NCBI GenBank assembly: GCA_020637335.1
Contig: JACJWC010000002.1
Location: 124,001-188,000 of the forward strand
Source: Acidobacteriota bacterium
Lineage (GTDB): Bacteria > Acidobacteriota > Holophagae > Acanthopleuribacterales > Acanthopleuribacteraceae
Length of the DNA: 64,000 nucleotides
Direction: 5' to 3'
The first letter of the stretch is position 1, and every line of letters begins with the position of its first letter. This document shows, piece by piece, positions 9,278 through 17,496 of the stretch. Made by a program: the position numbers and the translations under genes. Below the pieces are notes generated by a model that was given only the letters and a program-made list of their open reading frames with translations, did not search any database and was not told the origin of the DNA.

Positions 9278-9954
9278 ACTATCGCATCGCCGTTGTGGAA
9301 GATGAACCCAGCATTGCCATGGGCATAATTGATAACCTGGAACTGGAAGGTTATCGAGTCTTGAGCTTTAATGATGGGAAGATTGCCTTAAGCCGTTTGA
9401 TGGCTGATCCGGTTGATTTGGTCATTCTCGATATAGGTCTGCCCGGTATGAATGGGTTAGAACTTTTGACGCTCCTGCGGGCGGAACAACCCAACGTGCC
9501 GGTCCTTTTATTAACGGCGCGCTCATCGGAAATAGACGTTCTGAAAGGTTTTAAAACAGGTGCCCACGACTATGTAACCAAACCTTTTTCTCCGCGCATC
9601 CTCTTGGCGCGTGTGCAGGCTCTATTGAGCCGCTTCAAACCACAGACGAACCAGCTGCGATTCGGGTCCATCCACTTGGACTTAAATACCATGACCGCCA
9701 TTGGTGCCCAACTCAGTTCGCGCGACATTCAGATTCTGGCCCGCTTAGCCCAAGCCCAGGGGGCACCCGTATCCCGCCAAGATTTGTTGGAGGACGTTTG
9801 GGGCATGGATTCGGAAACGGGGGAGAGAGCCGTTGACACGGCGATCGCTGAACTGCGCAAAAAAATTGATTCTGGCCCGCAGGCCCCTCGCTATCTGCTG
9901 ACGCAGCGTGGTATTGGTTACAAGCTCAGTCCGGACTGTTGGAAGATTTCATGA
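9274..9954 (+). CDS. OmpR/PhoB-family response regulator
   Basis: A 226-residue regulator. The receiver domain has acidic pocket residues Glu9/Asp10, phospho-acceptor Asp53 in 'VILDIGLPGMNG', Thr81 and Lys103 in 'YVTKPF'. It is followed by a winged-helix DNA-binding domain (about 130-222) with 'VSRQDLLEDVWG' and the wing 'RGIGYKL'. The start overlaps the kinase stop as ATGA and the stop overlaps the next gene as ATGA, so the three genes form one tightly coupled unit. Presumably phosphorylated by the adjacent kinase and controlling transcription, possibly of this operon and of the divergent peptidase gene (inference). Confidence 0.93.
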   Translation: MNYRIAVVEDEPSIAMGIIDNLELEGYRVLSFNDGKIALSRLMADPVDLVILDIGLPGMNGLELLTLLRAEQPNVPVLLLTARSSEIDVLKGFKTGAHDYVTKPFSPRILLARVQALLSRFKPQTNQLRFGSIHLDLNTMTAIGAQLSSRDIQILARLAQAQGAPVSRQDLLEDVWGMDSETGERAVDTAIAELRKKIDSGPQAPRYLLTQRGIGYKLSPDCWKIS

Positions 9955-11105
9955 TTATGCTGTTGGCGCTTTTTTTGGGCGAGCAAAACTGGGAAATCGA
10001 ACTGTACCAAGCTGCTCTTGTTTGTGATTTAACCGCTGTTGAGGATCAGGACGGTTATGGGTGGTCTAGCCCTGAAGCCATTGTCAAACTCAATGGCCAG
10101 GTATCGTGGATGCTGGTTCCTGCACAAAATGGGCTGAGTGAGATGAACCAAGAAGCAGCGCATGTATTGGCCCGCTATTGGGCTGATTATTACGCGCAAC
10201 ACAACATCCAACTGGTGCCCTTTGAGGCGCCAAGCTTTGATTTTTTCTTTGAAAGCAAATCTGAAGCGGGGCAACAGCGCATCTTGGGTACTCGTGGTCG
10301 CATTTTTGAGCCGGCGCGGCCATTTGCCAATGGATCGCTGCTTACTTTTTCACCGCACCAGCTTTGGTTTAGCACCACGGATGGGCTGTTAGAGACCTAT
10401 TCGCTGCCATTCGAGGCCAGTCCAACCCTTGCGCCCTTTTGGCTGGAGGCGATCAATGCTTCAGACAGTTACGTCTTGGGTTTTTTGGCTAATCGATTGG
10501 GCTTGGATCATGTCCTTGTCGGCAAACCGCATGCCCTTTCGGGTCTGTTTCAAGCGGATTCTCTGAAGCAGCTCTTTGACCAAATTCTTGACCGGGAAGG
10601 TTATTCCTTCGCCAAAATACCCGGTAATAAATTGTATGTGTTCCGGCCCGGATTTGCCGATGTCGACATTGAAAAGGCGCTGGCCCAGGTTTCAATTACC
10701 GACACCATGGGGTTAACCGCAATTGTGCCAACTGCTGCGGAGTTGACCCGACAAACCATGGAAGAAATTCTGCAGGAGCCGGCAGCACCATCGCTTTTGA
10801 ACAATTACGGTATTCGCCTAGTTGTGGATGGCGTCGAAACGCCGATGTTATTGGGCGACACAGCGCGAGTCGCTAAGGGTCTGATTCAACTTTCGCTGCA
10901 AAAAAATCCACAAGCCGATGCCGATCAATTGCGTCAGTTTATCCAGCGTTTTTTGGCGGAGGTCGTAGGTCATGACCTGGCTGCGCGACAAATGCTTAAG
11001 GCCAACCTGATCCCAACCTTTGAGTCTTGGTCTGATCAGTCTGGGCCAGAACAAATGAGAGCAAAAGCTTTGACCCAAGTATTGGCCCAAGACGCGGCAA
11101 AATAA
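9951..11105 (+). CDS. Secreted protein with a putative STN/secretin-N-like domain, in the two-component operon
   Basis: About 384 residues; not a family I can name with confidence. A short signal peptide (MIMLLALFLGEQ) is followed by a region without recognised motifs. A segment at roughly residues 180-225 ('ADSLKQLFDQILDREGYSF' ... 'NKLYVFRPG') resembles the STN/secretin short domain, where a beta-helix-beta unit precedes 'Y...gn.i.v'. The C-terminal 120 residues look helical. The ATG at 9951 overlaps the response regulator stop; an ATG 12 nt upstream is less likely. Coupling to a kinase/regulator pair suggests an accessory or reporter protein for the sensor, or an envelope component under its control (inference). 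Confidence 0.7.
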   Translation: MIMLLALFLGEQNWEIELYQAALVCDLTAVEDQDGYGWSSPEAIVKLNGQVSWMLVPAQNGLSEMNQEAAHVLARYWADYYAQHNIQLVPFEAPSFDFFFESKSEAGQQRILGTRGRIFEPARPFANGSLLTFSPHQLWFSTTDGLLETYSLPFEASPTLAPFWLEAINASDSYVLGFLANRLGLDHVLVGKPHALSGLFQADSLKQLFDQILDREGYSFAKIPGNKLYVFRPGFADVDIEKALAQVSITDTMGLTAIVPTAAELTRQTMEEILQEPAAPSLLNNYGIRLVVDGVETPMLLGDTARVAKGLIQLSLQKNPQADADQLRQFIQRFLAEVVGHDLAARQMLKANLIPTFESWSDQSGPEQMRAKALTQVLAQDAAK

Positions 11106-11319
11106 GTTCTAAATTTACGGCGAGGGTTTTGGGCAAGGCGCACGAGAAAAAGTTTTGGGACGGGCTGCGAAGCTCTCGTATGGCCAGCGACTTGGGCAGG
11201 AGCAGCATAGAAAAATGGGTAGGCGGAAGCGTCCGTTCGAGTTTGCGAATGCCCGTGCGGGTAATTTTGCCAACCGATTTGAGATCCAAAAAGGACCCAG
11301 CCGGTTAATTTGGGTTCCA

Positions 11320-11340
11320 ACCCCATGAAAATGGGGTGTT
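11320..11340 (+). terminator. Possible weak terminator hairpin
   Basis: A 7-bp stem ACCCCAT / ATGGGGT with a GAAA tetraloop is followed by GTTTCCC. The T-run is poor and it lies about 215 nt after the preceding stop, so it is only a candidate. The stretch 11106-11396 otherwise shows no supported gene. Confidence 0.35.
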
Positions 11341-11396
11341 TCCCAAAAAAGCGGGCGTCGGCCTCAAAAAAAGAAAAAAAGTTTGATTAAAGGGTC

Positions 11397-11424
11397 TTGA
11401 TAAGAGATGTTAGTTGAATATAAT
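11397..11424 (+). promoter_or_regulatory. Strong sigma70-type promoter for the PPC metalloprotease gene
   Basis: TTGATA at 11397-11402 and a perfect TATAAT at 11419-11424 are separated by 16 nt, with an A-rich UP-element-like tract (11366-11381) just upstream. A start near 11431 would leave a leader of about 100 nt before the ATG at 11532. The leader is C/G/T-rich with no clear riboswitch fold. Confidence 0.65.
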
Positions 11425-11531
11425 AAATATATCACAAGCGGATTAGATATGTATTAGAGCTGGCCCTGGCACTGGGCTCAGCGCCTTGCTGGCTGGGTTG
11501 GTCCGCTTGCATCTGTTTGCTAGGAGAACTT

Positions 11532-13925
11532 ATGACCTTTCGTTTTTTTCATTCCTGCACCCTGATCTGCCTGGCCCTGACTGGCTGGGCTGCGACCGAG
11601 GTTCAGAATCATCAGGTTCTACAGAACTTGAGCGGTAGCCAAGGGTCCGAGACCCATTTCTTCATCCAAGTGCCCAGTGGCGCTGATACTTTGACCATTA
11701 CGATTTCGGGGGGGAGTGGGGACCCAGACCTGTACGTGCGTCAAGGCAGTCCGGCAACACGTTCCCAATACGATTGCCGGCCCTACTTAAATGGACCCAA
11801 TGAAGAATGCCAAATTGATCAGCCATCTGGCATTTATTACATCTTAGTGCGTGGCTATACTGCCTATTCCGGGCTTTCCCTTACCGCCGCCTATAACGAT
11901 GGCAGCCCTTTGGCCTTGGCGAGCGGTGTTCCGCTTGGTCCTTTGAGCGGGGCTCAGGATGAACAGCTGAATTTTTACCTGGATGTTCCGCAAGGTGCAT
12001 CCGATTTGCGCTTTGAGATCAGCGGCGGTAACGGCGATCCCGATTTGTATGTCCGCTACGGCAGCCAACCCAGCTTGACCCAATACGATTGTCGGCCGTG
12101 GCTTAATGGACCCAACGAGTTATGCGCAATTGCCCAGCCACAGGCCGGAACCTATTTCGTAATGCTGGTCGGTTATAACGCCTTTTCTGGACTGACTTTA
12201 TCGGCCCAATTTGAGCCACCAGCTGACTGCGGTCCCGATGATACGTCCTGGATCAGCATGAATGACTTGGGCGACGGGACGGTGACCCAAAATCAATACG
12301 CCTCATACGTCCGATTAATGGGCAGCGGTTTGGCCAACTACCAAATTGAAATTTGCCAACCCGCTCAATTGGGGACAGTCACTTTTGACTACGATCCGAT
12401 CCAAATCGGTGGGGGTTATGACCAATATTTCACTTACACTTATAGCCATTTGGGCCCGCGCCCGAACAATGCCGATTCGTTTCAAATCAAAGCCAGCAAA
12501 AACGGCAATACGGCCCTTAAAACCCTGAAATTAAATTTGCAGAATCCGATCGTCGAGAACCCGGTTCAACCCAATTGCTCGAATATTGATGTGGACTTGG
12601 ATCAGGACGGCATTCCCGATTGTGCGGAACAACCCGGATCTACTTTTTATGGCATGCCACTTTACGATTGGGGGGCGCGTCCCAATCAACCTGACATTTT
12701 TATCGAGGTCGATTACATGCCGATTCACGAATTACGCGATTACGATGGCAACCTGGTTTTGGATAGCCATGGCCATCCGATCATGGACCACGGCACGCAA
12801 CCCCTACGAGAATCATTGGATATCATAACGGCCATCTATGCGGATCACGGTTATGCGCTGCATTTCGATATCGGTGATCTGTATGATCAAGCGCCCGGGT
12901 TGGATCCCTACGATTACGATCTTGGCGGAGGCGAAGAAGTTCCCTACGCCGAGTATATCCATCTCAATCGCTGGACCGACACCTACCACGGTCGCACCAT
13001 TCCCATCCCTGGTATGGTCGAAGACTTTATGCCGCAATATTTTGCCAACCGTCCCGAACGCAGCCGCGTCTTTTATTACTGCCTGTTCGCCAATTCCCAG
13101 GGTGGCAGTAACCGCGGCTCTTCGGGTCAAGCCTTTGATACGTTTGACCAGGCCTTTTATATCTCAATGGGCGGAACGGGTTGGCGCTTGAGTGACGATA
13201 CGCCGGCCAATCGCAATATGTTGATCAATGGCCATGCCTCAACGCTGTTCCACGAATTTGGTCATATCTTCGGCCACAGCCACGGCGGCGATCCCGAAGG
13301 CGAGGAACTGAATTTCAAACCCAATTACCTCAGTAGTATGAATTACCTGTTCCAATTGCAAGGCGTACCTAAGGACTATTCGGACCTTTCGGCTTATGAA
13401 ATGGTTTTGGATCGTTACCAACTGGATCATGGCTATTCGGATCTGACAGCCTGTTACTACGAACTGGCGGATCGGCGGCCCGACAACTACCGTTGGGGTG
13501 AACTCCTGCACGGCCTGTTTGGCGACCCTGCTGAATTTAATATTGATTTCTCCAATGGAGAACAACCAAACCTGAACGAAGCCGCCCTGGCTGAATCCAG
13601 CACCTTGGGCGGTATGGACTTTAACTGTGATGGTCAGGTGACGGCCAATAACCAACGCTTTGATATTAATTTCGATGGGAACATTGGGGTTTTGCCCGAT
13701 TTTGATGATTGGGGTCAGAGCTTCATCTTCTTTCGCTACTTAAACTATGCCCAGGGTAAATTCCAAATCACACCTAATGTGAAGGCCTTAAATGCCTGGT
13801 GGCCCAGTCAGGCCTTTGATGGTGCGCCCAGTCCGCCGCCCGGCAAAACCCGTTCACCCGGAACGAAGGAGCGGGTTCTGCCGCCGGAGGTTTTTGCCGC
13901 CATCCATCGGATCCAAAATCGTTGA
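11532..13925 (+). CDS. Secreted zinc metalloprotease with two N-terminal PPC domains
   Basis: 797 residues with a signal peptide (about 1-22, ending in GWAA). Two bacterial pre-peptidase C-terminal (PPC) domains follow at about 30-110 and 135-220, both containing the 'GDPDLYVR' calcium/beta-sandwich signature. Next comes a linker with an Asp-rich 'DVDLDQDGIPDC' motif, then a catalytic domain with His574, Glu575, His578 and His584 in 'HEFGHIFGHSH' (HExxHxxGxxH, metzincin type). A Met-turn-like 'LSSMNYL' lies downstream. PPC domains usually sit C-terminal to the protease, so their N-terminal position is notable. The start has AGGAG 5 nt upstream; an in-frame upstream ATG at 11517 lacks a ribosome site. 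It is probably an extracellular degradative protease. Confidence 0.85.
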   Translation: MTFRFFHSCTLICLALTGWAATEVQNHQVLQNLSGSQGSETHFFIQVPSGADTLTITISGGSGDPDLYVRQGSPATRSQYDCRPYLNGPNEECQIDQPSGIYYILVRGYTAYSGLSLTAAYNDGSPLALASGVPLGPLSGAQDEQLNFYLDVPQGASDLRFEISGGNGDPDLYVRYGSQPSLTQYDCRPWLNGPNELCAIAQPQAGTYFVMLVGYNAFSGLTLSAQFEPPADCGPDDTSWISMNDLGDGTVTQNQYASYVRLMGSGLANYQIEICQPAQLGTVTFDYDPIQIGGGYDQYFTYTYSHLGPRPNNADSFQIKASKNGNTALKTLKLNLQNPIVENPVQPNCSNIDVDLDQDGIPDCAEQPGSTFYGMPLYDWGARPNQPDIFIEVDYMPIHELRDYDGNLVLDSHGHPIMDHGTQPLRESLDIITAIYADHGYALHFDIGDLYDQAPGLDPYDYDLGGGEEVPYAEYIHLNRWTDTYHGRTIPIPGMVEDFMPQYFANRPERSRVFYYCLFANSQGGSNRGSSGQAFDTFDQAFYISMGGTGWRLSDDTPANRNMLINGHASTLFHEFGHIFGHSHGGDPEGEELNFKPNYLSSMNYLFQLQGVPKDYSDLSAYEMVLDRYQLDHGYSDLTACYYELADRRPDNYRWGELLHGLFGDPAEFNIDFSNGEQPNLNEAALAESSTLGGMDFNCDGQVTANNQRFDINFDGNIGVLPDFDDWGQSFIFFRYLNYAQGKFQITPNVKALNAWWPSQAFDGAPSPPPGKTRSPGTKERVLPPEVFAAIHRIQNR

Positions 13926-13992
13926 CAGCGGTTCGCCCCACGACGTTGCGCGTCTGTGGGGCGGACATGCTCCTTTTGATGCGGGCCCGCTT

Positions 13993-14019
13993 ATCCGATT
14001 CGTTTAAAATCGGATTTTT
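13993..14019 (+). terminator. Terminator between the metalloprotease and LOG genes
   Basis: A 7-bp stem ATCCGAT / ATCGGAT with a 9-nt loop is followed by TTTT. It ends 14 nt before the ATG of the next gene, so it may also attenuate that gene. Confidence 0.6.
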
Positions 14020-14033
14020 GGAGGGAAACCCAC

Positions 14034-14630
14034 ATGAAAAAGCGAAACTTGTGTGTTTTTTGTGGTTCAAGTTTGGGTGGTCGACCGGAATATGAAATGG
14101 CAACGCGGCAATTGGCGCACGTCCTGGTTTCGCGCGATATCGGACTGGTCTACGGCGGTGCCAATGTTGGCTTAATGGGCGTGTTGGCCACTGCAGTCTT
14201 GGAACAGGGCGGGGAGGTGATCGGCGTAATTCCCGAATCCCTGGTGGACCTGGAAATTGCCCATCGCGGGCTGACCCAGCTGCATGTAACCCAATCCATG
14301 CACGCCCGAAAAAAGCTGATGGCGGATTTGTCCGATGGGTTTTTGGCCTTGCCAGGCGGTATTGGGACTTTGGAAGAAATTTTTGAAATGTGGACCTGGA
14401 GCCAATTGGGGTTGCAGCAAAAAGCGTGTGGGCTCTTGAATGTGGCCAACTACTTTGCGTCCCTGTGTGCGTTTTTAGATCAGATGGTCGCAGAAAAATT
14501 TGTCAAAGCAGCGCATCGGGATTTTTTGGTTGTCGAAAGGGATCCCGAACGGTTGGTTACCCGGCTTTGTCATGAAGTGCAGCCCTACACGCCCAAGTGG
14601 ATTGGACCGCCTTCGTCTGGCCAAGCTTAG
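14034..14630 (+). CDS. LOG-family nucleotide 5'-monophosphate phosphoribohydrolase (TIGR00730)
   Basis: A 198-residue Rossmann-like LOG ('lysine decarboxylase-like') family protein. It has 'VFCGSSLG' at residues 8-15, 'YGGANVGLMG' at 40-49, Arg92-Lys93 and the hallmark 'PGGIGTLEE' at 107-115 containing the catalytic Glu. Characterised members cleave cytokinin riboside 5'-monophosphate or other NMPs to base plus ribose 5-phosphate in the cytosol; the bacterial role is usually nucleotide salvage or detoxification. Length is normal. A GGAGGGAAACCCAC leader precedes the ATG. Confidence 0.92.
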   Translation: MKKRNLCVFCGSSLGGRPEYEMATRQLAHVLVSRDIGLVYGGANVGLMGVLATAVLEQGGEVIGVIPESLVDLEIAHRGLTQLHVTQSMHARKKLMADLSDGFLALPGGIGTLEEIFEMWTWSQLGLQQKACGLLNVANYFASLCAFLDQMVAEKFVKAAHRDFLVVERDPERLVTRLCHEVQPYTPKWIGPPSSGQA

Positions 14631-14652
14631 GGTTGAGCCTGAACCCAACCCT
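14629..14652. terminator. Hairpin between convergent LOG and VOC genes
   Basis: A 7-bp stem AGGGTTG / CAACCCT begins at the LOG stop codon and lies between two convergent genes. There is no T-run on either strand, so the terminator function is weakly supported. Confidence 0.3.
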
Positions 14653-14668
14653 GCGGATTGTTCTGCGC

Positions 14669-15049
14669 TTATTGGCCTTCGGGCGGTTGCCAAAGCTCGA
14701 TTTTGTTGCCTTCGGGATCCAAAACCCAGCCAAATTTGCCAAATTCAGAGTCATCCATATCGGGCATGACATCGCAACCCTCTTCGCGCAGAGCAGCCAA
14801 TAAGGCGACCAAGTCGGCAACCCGATAATTGACCATGAAAGGTGAGGTGCTGGGTTTAAAGTAGCTACCATCGCCAATCGACCAAACTGTAGTTCCATTC
14901 ACCGGTGTTCCCGCATCATCGGCCCAGCGAAAAGCGGTGCCGCCCCAATCCTGAACATCGATACCCAGGTGCTTCTTGTACCAGGCACGTAGCGCTTTTG
15001 GATCCTTTGCGCTAAAAAATATTCCGCCAATTCCCGTAACCCGTTGCAT
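14669..15049 (-). CDS. VOC (glyoxalase/bleomycin-resistance-like) superfamily protein
   Basis: 126 residues with a double beta-alpha-beta-beta-beta fold pattern: 'GGIFFSAKDPKALRAWYKKHLG' is split over the first strand-helix and 'VLDPEGNKIELWQP' is the classic C-terminal strand with its metal-binding Glu. The metal-ligand His usual near the N-terminus is not evident, so metal binding is uncertain. The start has a GGAGG site about 6 nt upstream on the minus strand. Substrate unknown; convergent with the LOG gene. Confidence 0.88.
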   Translation of the reverse strand: MQRVTGIGGIFFSAKDPKALRAWYKKHLGIDVQDWGGTAFRWADDAGTPVNGTTVWSIGDGSYFKPSTSPFMVNYRVADLVALLAALREEGCDVMPDMDDSEFGKFGWVLDPEGNKIELWQPPEGQ

Positions 15050-15136
15050 GCAAGACCTCCCTCATTTTGTGTTTTCTAAAAGTACGCGATTGGAATCTGG
15101 TTATCATATCAGCAAAGTTTCCGGGTGAGGTGGCGG

Positions 15137-15529
15137 ATGGAAAGTGTTTCGGGCGGCTGTTTGTGTGGTGCAGTGCGGATCCTGGCCTCTGGTCAGCCAT
15201 TCCGGGTGGGGTTATGCCACTGCTTGGATTGCCGCAAAGTTTCCGGCTCTCTATTTCATGCATCTGCGATTTTTCCCATGACTTCCGTTGGGGTTGAAGG
15301 CGAAACGCGGGATTACCGGGGCCGGTGCTTTTGCCCCAAATGCGGATCTTTTGTGTTTGCGCACAGCGGTGACGAGATTGAAGTCTCTTTGGGTGCGCTG
15401 GACCAGCCCAACCAATGGGTTCCGACCTACGAAAGCTGGGCCGTGCGCCGTGAAGCCTGGCTCCCTGAATTTCCCCTGCGTTTTCACTACCCGCATGACC
15501 GCATTTCAGTGGATCGTTCCGATGGCTAG
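15137..15529 (+). CDS. GFA/CENP-V family zinc protein
   Basis: About 130 residues of the glutathione-dependent formaldehyde-activating enzyme-like (GFA, CENP-V) family. Zinc cysteines appear in the usual order: 'GGCLCGAVR', 'CHCLDCRKVSG' and 'CFCPKCGSFVF'. The ATG at 15137 is preferred (GTGAGG 6 nt upstream) over an in-frame GTG at 15125. The name reflects the family founder; most bacterial members, including this one, have no proven formaldehyde role. It is convergent with the beta-lactamase-like gene. Confidence 0.9.
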   Translation: MESVSGGCLCGAVRILASGQPFRVGLCHCLDCRKVSGSLFHASAIFPMTSVGVEGETRDYRGRCFCPKCGSFVFAHSGDEIEVSLGALDQPNQWVPTYESWAVRREAWLPEFPLRFHYPHDRISVDRSDG

Positions 15530-15568
15530 ATAACCCAGTGGGCTCTGCGTCCGATCGGGATCCAGTGG

Positions 15569-16702
15569 CTATGGCGACGTGTCAGATCGCGCCTGGAGAA
15601 AGAAATCTGCAAAAGTGAAAGCATGCTTCATGAACGCCCAGCCATCCCGATTCAGCAGATTGGTGTTGAGCGCCACGACTAAATCGTCATCTGGAAATAC
15701 GACCAACATGGACATAGCGCCATAGGCCGTTCCTCCGTGATGGGCAACGCGTACTTTTGCGCCGCTAGGCAGGGTCTGTTGCCATGATCGCCAACCGATT
15801 CCGTATTGGGTGGCCTCACCGTTGGTTAAGGATTGAGGCGTGAACAAGCGTTCGCGCGTTTCCTTTTGAATCAGGGCATTGCGTAATAGGCCGCTTCCAA
15901 ACGCAACCAGGTCTCCAGAGGTTGAAAGGAAGCCACCACCTGCCCATTTATTACTGTTATCGATAGGCCCCAACACCTCAACCGCGCCCGAAAACCGGTT
16001 AATCCCATAAAACGAAACGCGATTCAGGGGCTGAGTTACGTCATCGGCATGCGTGTGCTTTAGCGCCAAGGGTTGAAAGATTGCGGTTTGCATGAAGGTG
16101 AGGAAATCGGTTTGGGCCGCGGACTCCATGGCCGCACTGAGCAAGGTGTACCCATAGGTTGTGTATTGGTATTGCGTTCCCGGTTCAAACAAAAGGTCAC
16201 TGTCCTGAAAAATCGCCAGAGCTTCTGTGATGCTGTGAAAGTGGCGTTGGTTATGGTACTCGCCCTTGGCAAAATCGTAATCGCGAATTCCAGCCTGATG
16301 ACCGGCCAACTGACGCAAGGTTATTGGGTATTTCTTTTTTGGGAAGCTGGGCACGTAGTGTTGGATGGGTGCATTCAGGTCTAGTTTTCCTTGTTCGATA
16401 AGAATGCCCAAGCCAATTGAAGTTAATGCTTTGGATGTACTTCCAATCCGGAAAAGGTGGTCAGTTGTGAGGGGGCTTTGGGTGTCCAAGTCTGCATAGC
16501 CTTGCAACTCGTGCCACAACACTTGAGTCGCCGTCCCAACACATATGGAAATGCCCGGACATTTGTACTCCGTGCGAAGCTGGTTTAAATGAACTTGGGC
16601 TTGGCTGATAGCATGCTGATACGCCTCGACAGCTACTACTGTTTGGACTTGCCCTAAATTGGCGGTTTGACCTAAACCCAAAAACCAAAGCAAAAAAAAC
16701 AT
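15569..16702 (-). CDS. Secreted serine beta-lactamase-like hydrolase (class C/PBP4* type) with altered second motif
   Basis: 377 residues with a signal peptide (MFFLLWFLGLGQ) and a beta-lactamase/transpeptidase-like fold. Motif 1 is Ser88-x-x-Lys91 in 'RIGSTSKALTS'; motif 3 is 'HHGGTAYG' in the C-terminal part. Motif 2, normally Tyr-x-Asn ('YSNYGY'), reads Tyr180-Thr-Thr182, so the Asn is replaced. Family members act as esterases, D-aminopeptidases or peptidoglycan hydrolases, and few are true beta-lactamases. The start has GGGAG 5 nt upstream on the minus strand. I would not call it a resistance gene. Confidence 0.87.
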   Translation of the reverse strand: MFFLLWFLGLGQTANLGQVQTVVAVEAYQHAISQAQVHLNQLRTEYKCPGISICVGTATQVLWHELQGYADLDTQSPLTTDHLFRIGSTSKALTSIGLGILIEQGKLDLNAPIQHYVPSFPKKKYPITLRQLAGHQAGIRDYDFAKGEYHNQRHFHSITEALAIFQDSDLLFEPGTQYQYTTYGYTLLSAAMESAAQTDFLTFMQTAIFQPLALKHTHADDVTQPLNRVSFYGINRFSGAVEVLGPIDNSNKWAGGGFLSTSGDLVAFGSGLLRNALIQKETRERLFTPQSLTNGEATQYGIGWRSWQQTLPSGAKVRVAHHGGTAYGAMSMLVVFPDDDLVVALNTNLLNRDGWAFMKHAFTFADFFLQARSDTSP

Positions 16703-16827
16703 CTAGTCTCCCCTGAAGAATGGGGTGGGTTCCCGTCGAGGGCAACCCCCTAACTGAACCGCCAAGTCTAACAGGAATTCAGGAGGTTCCGGGTCGATTG
16801 TGGAAATGAACTTATTAAACCACAGGC

Positions 16828-17367
16828 CTAACCTGCATTGGTGCCAGCTGAATTATTGAGCGCTTTTAGCTCTTCAAACAGGGTCTCTTGGATTATTTTG
16901 CCAATTCTTTGCCGCAGGACTAGATCTGTAAAAAATCCCTTGAGCTTGAATTGTTTGGACCCCTTCAGCTCAAGCGCCTTCACACCCTTCGAGTTACATA
17001 GGGTGACGGAAAATTGGGCTTCTACGATCGCGGAACTTCGCTGATCCCTTACGATTTCCCAATCACAAACACCTGAAAAGGTTTCTTTTTCGGCGTCACT
17101 AATCTCAATCCTCAGTACTTGATCCTCATCTTTTCCAATCGAGATTGTCTGCATGGGCCGGTTCCAGGCCTGATAGGATTTTGACGAAAGCGAGTTTCCC
17201 GTTTCCCGAATCTCGGTAGGTCTTACCTGAGAATAGATCACCAACCCAGCAATGACACAAACGCCAAGGCCAGCAACAAGGCGTTGCGCCCAGTTCTTCT
17301 CGGATTGGGTTAGAAAAAGGTTAAGTGTTTTGATGGGATTCGTTTCTCCTTTCCTCCAGTTTCGCAA
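16828..17367 (-). CDS. Hypothetical single-pass membrane protein
   Basis: Up to 179 residues. A short cytoplasmic N-terminus is followed by one transmembrane helix ('RLVAGLGVCVIAGLVIYS') and a soluble region of about 125 residues with alternating strands and a helical tail; no family recognised. The start is unclear. The longest frame begins with TTG at 17367, but the only strong ribosome site (GGAGGAAAGGAG, 17347-17358) lies downstream of it and is followed by no standard start codon in frame, only ATC. It sits alone between the beta-lactamase-like gene and the giant surface gene. Confidence 0.55.
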   Translation of the reverse strand: MRNWRKGETNPIKTLNLFLTQSEKNWAQRLVAGLGVCVIAGLVIYSQVRPTEIRETGNSLSSKSYQAWNRPMQTISIGKDEDQVLRIEISDAEKETFSGVCDWEIVRDQRSSAIVEAQFSVTLCNSKGVKALELKGSKQFKLKGFFTDLVLRQRIGKIIQETLFEELKALNNSAGTNAG

Positions 17368-17443
17368 ACCGTTTGGATTTGCGATTCCGTATTATTAGTA
17401 CAATTTTTGAAAAATTTCCCCTTTTTTTGGACCCATTTGGGGC

Positions 17444-17474
17444 AGACCGCTTGGCCGGAAACCGGAGGCGGTCT
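17444..17474 (-). terminator. Hairpin downstream of the giant surface gene
   Basis: Outer stem AGACCGC / GCGGTCT with an inner CCGG-TTT-CCGG stem, about 25 nt past the stop on the minus strand. It is a strong fold but lacks an immediate T-run, so the terminator role is probable rather than certain. Confidence 0.45.
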
Positions 17475-17496
17475 AACCCTGTTGTGAGGGCCTAAC

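Noticed and set aside
10996..11326. Minus-strand frames of 96-97 codons after the STN-like gene
   Set aside because: No ribosome site, partial overlap with a coupled gene and low-complexity composition.
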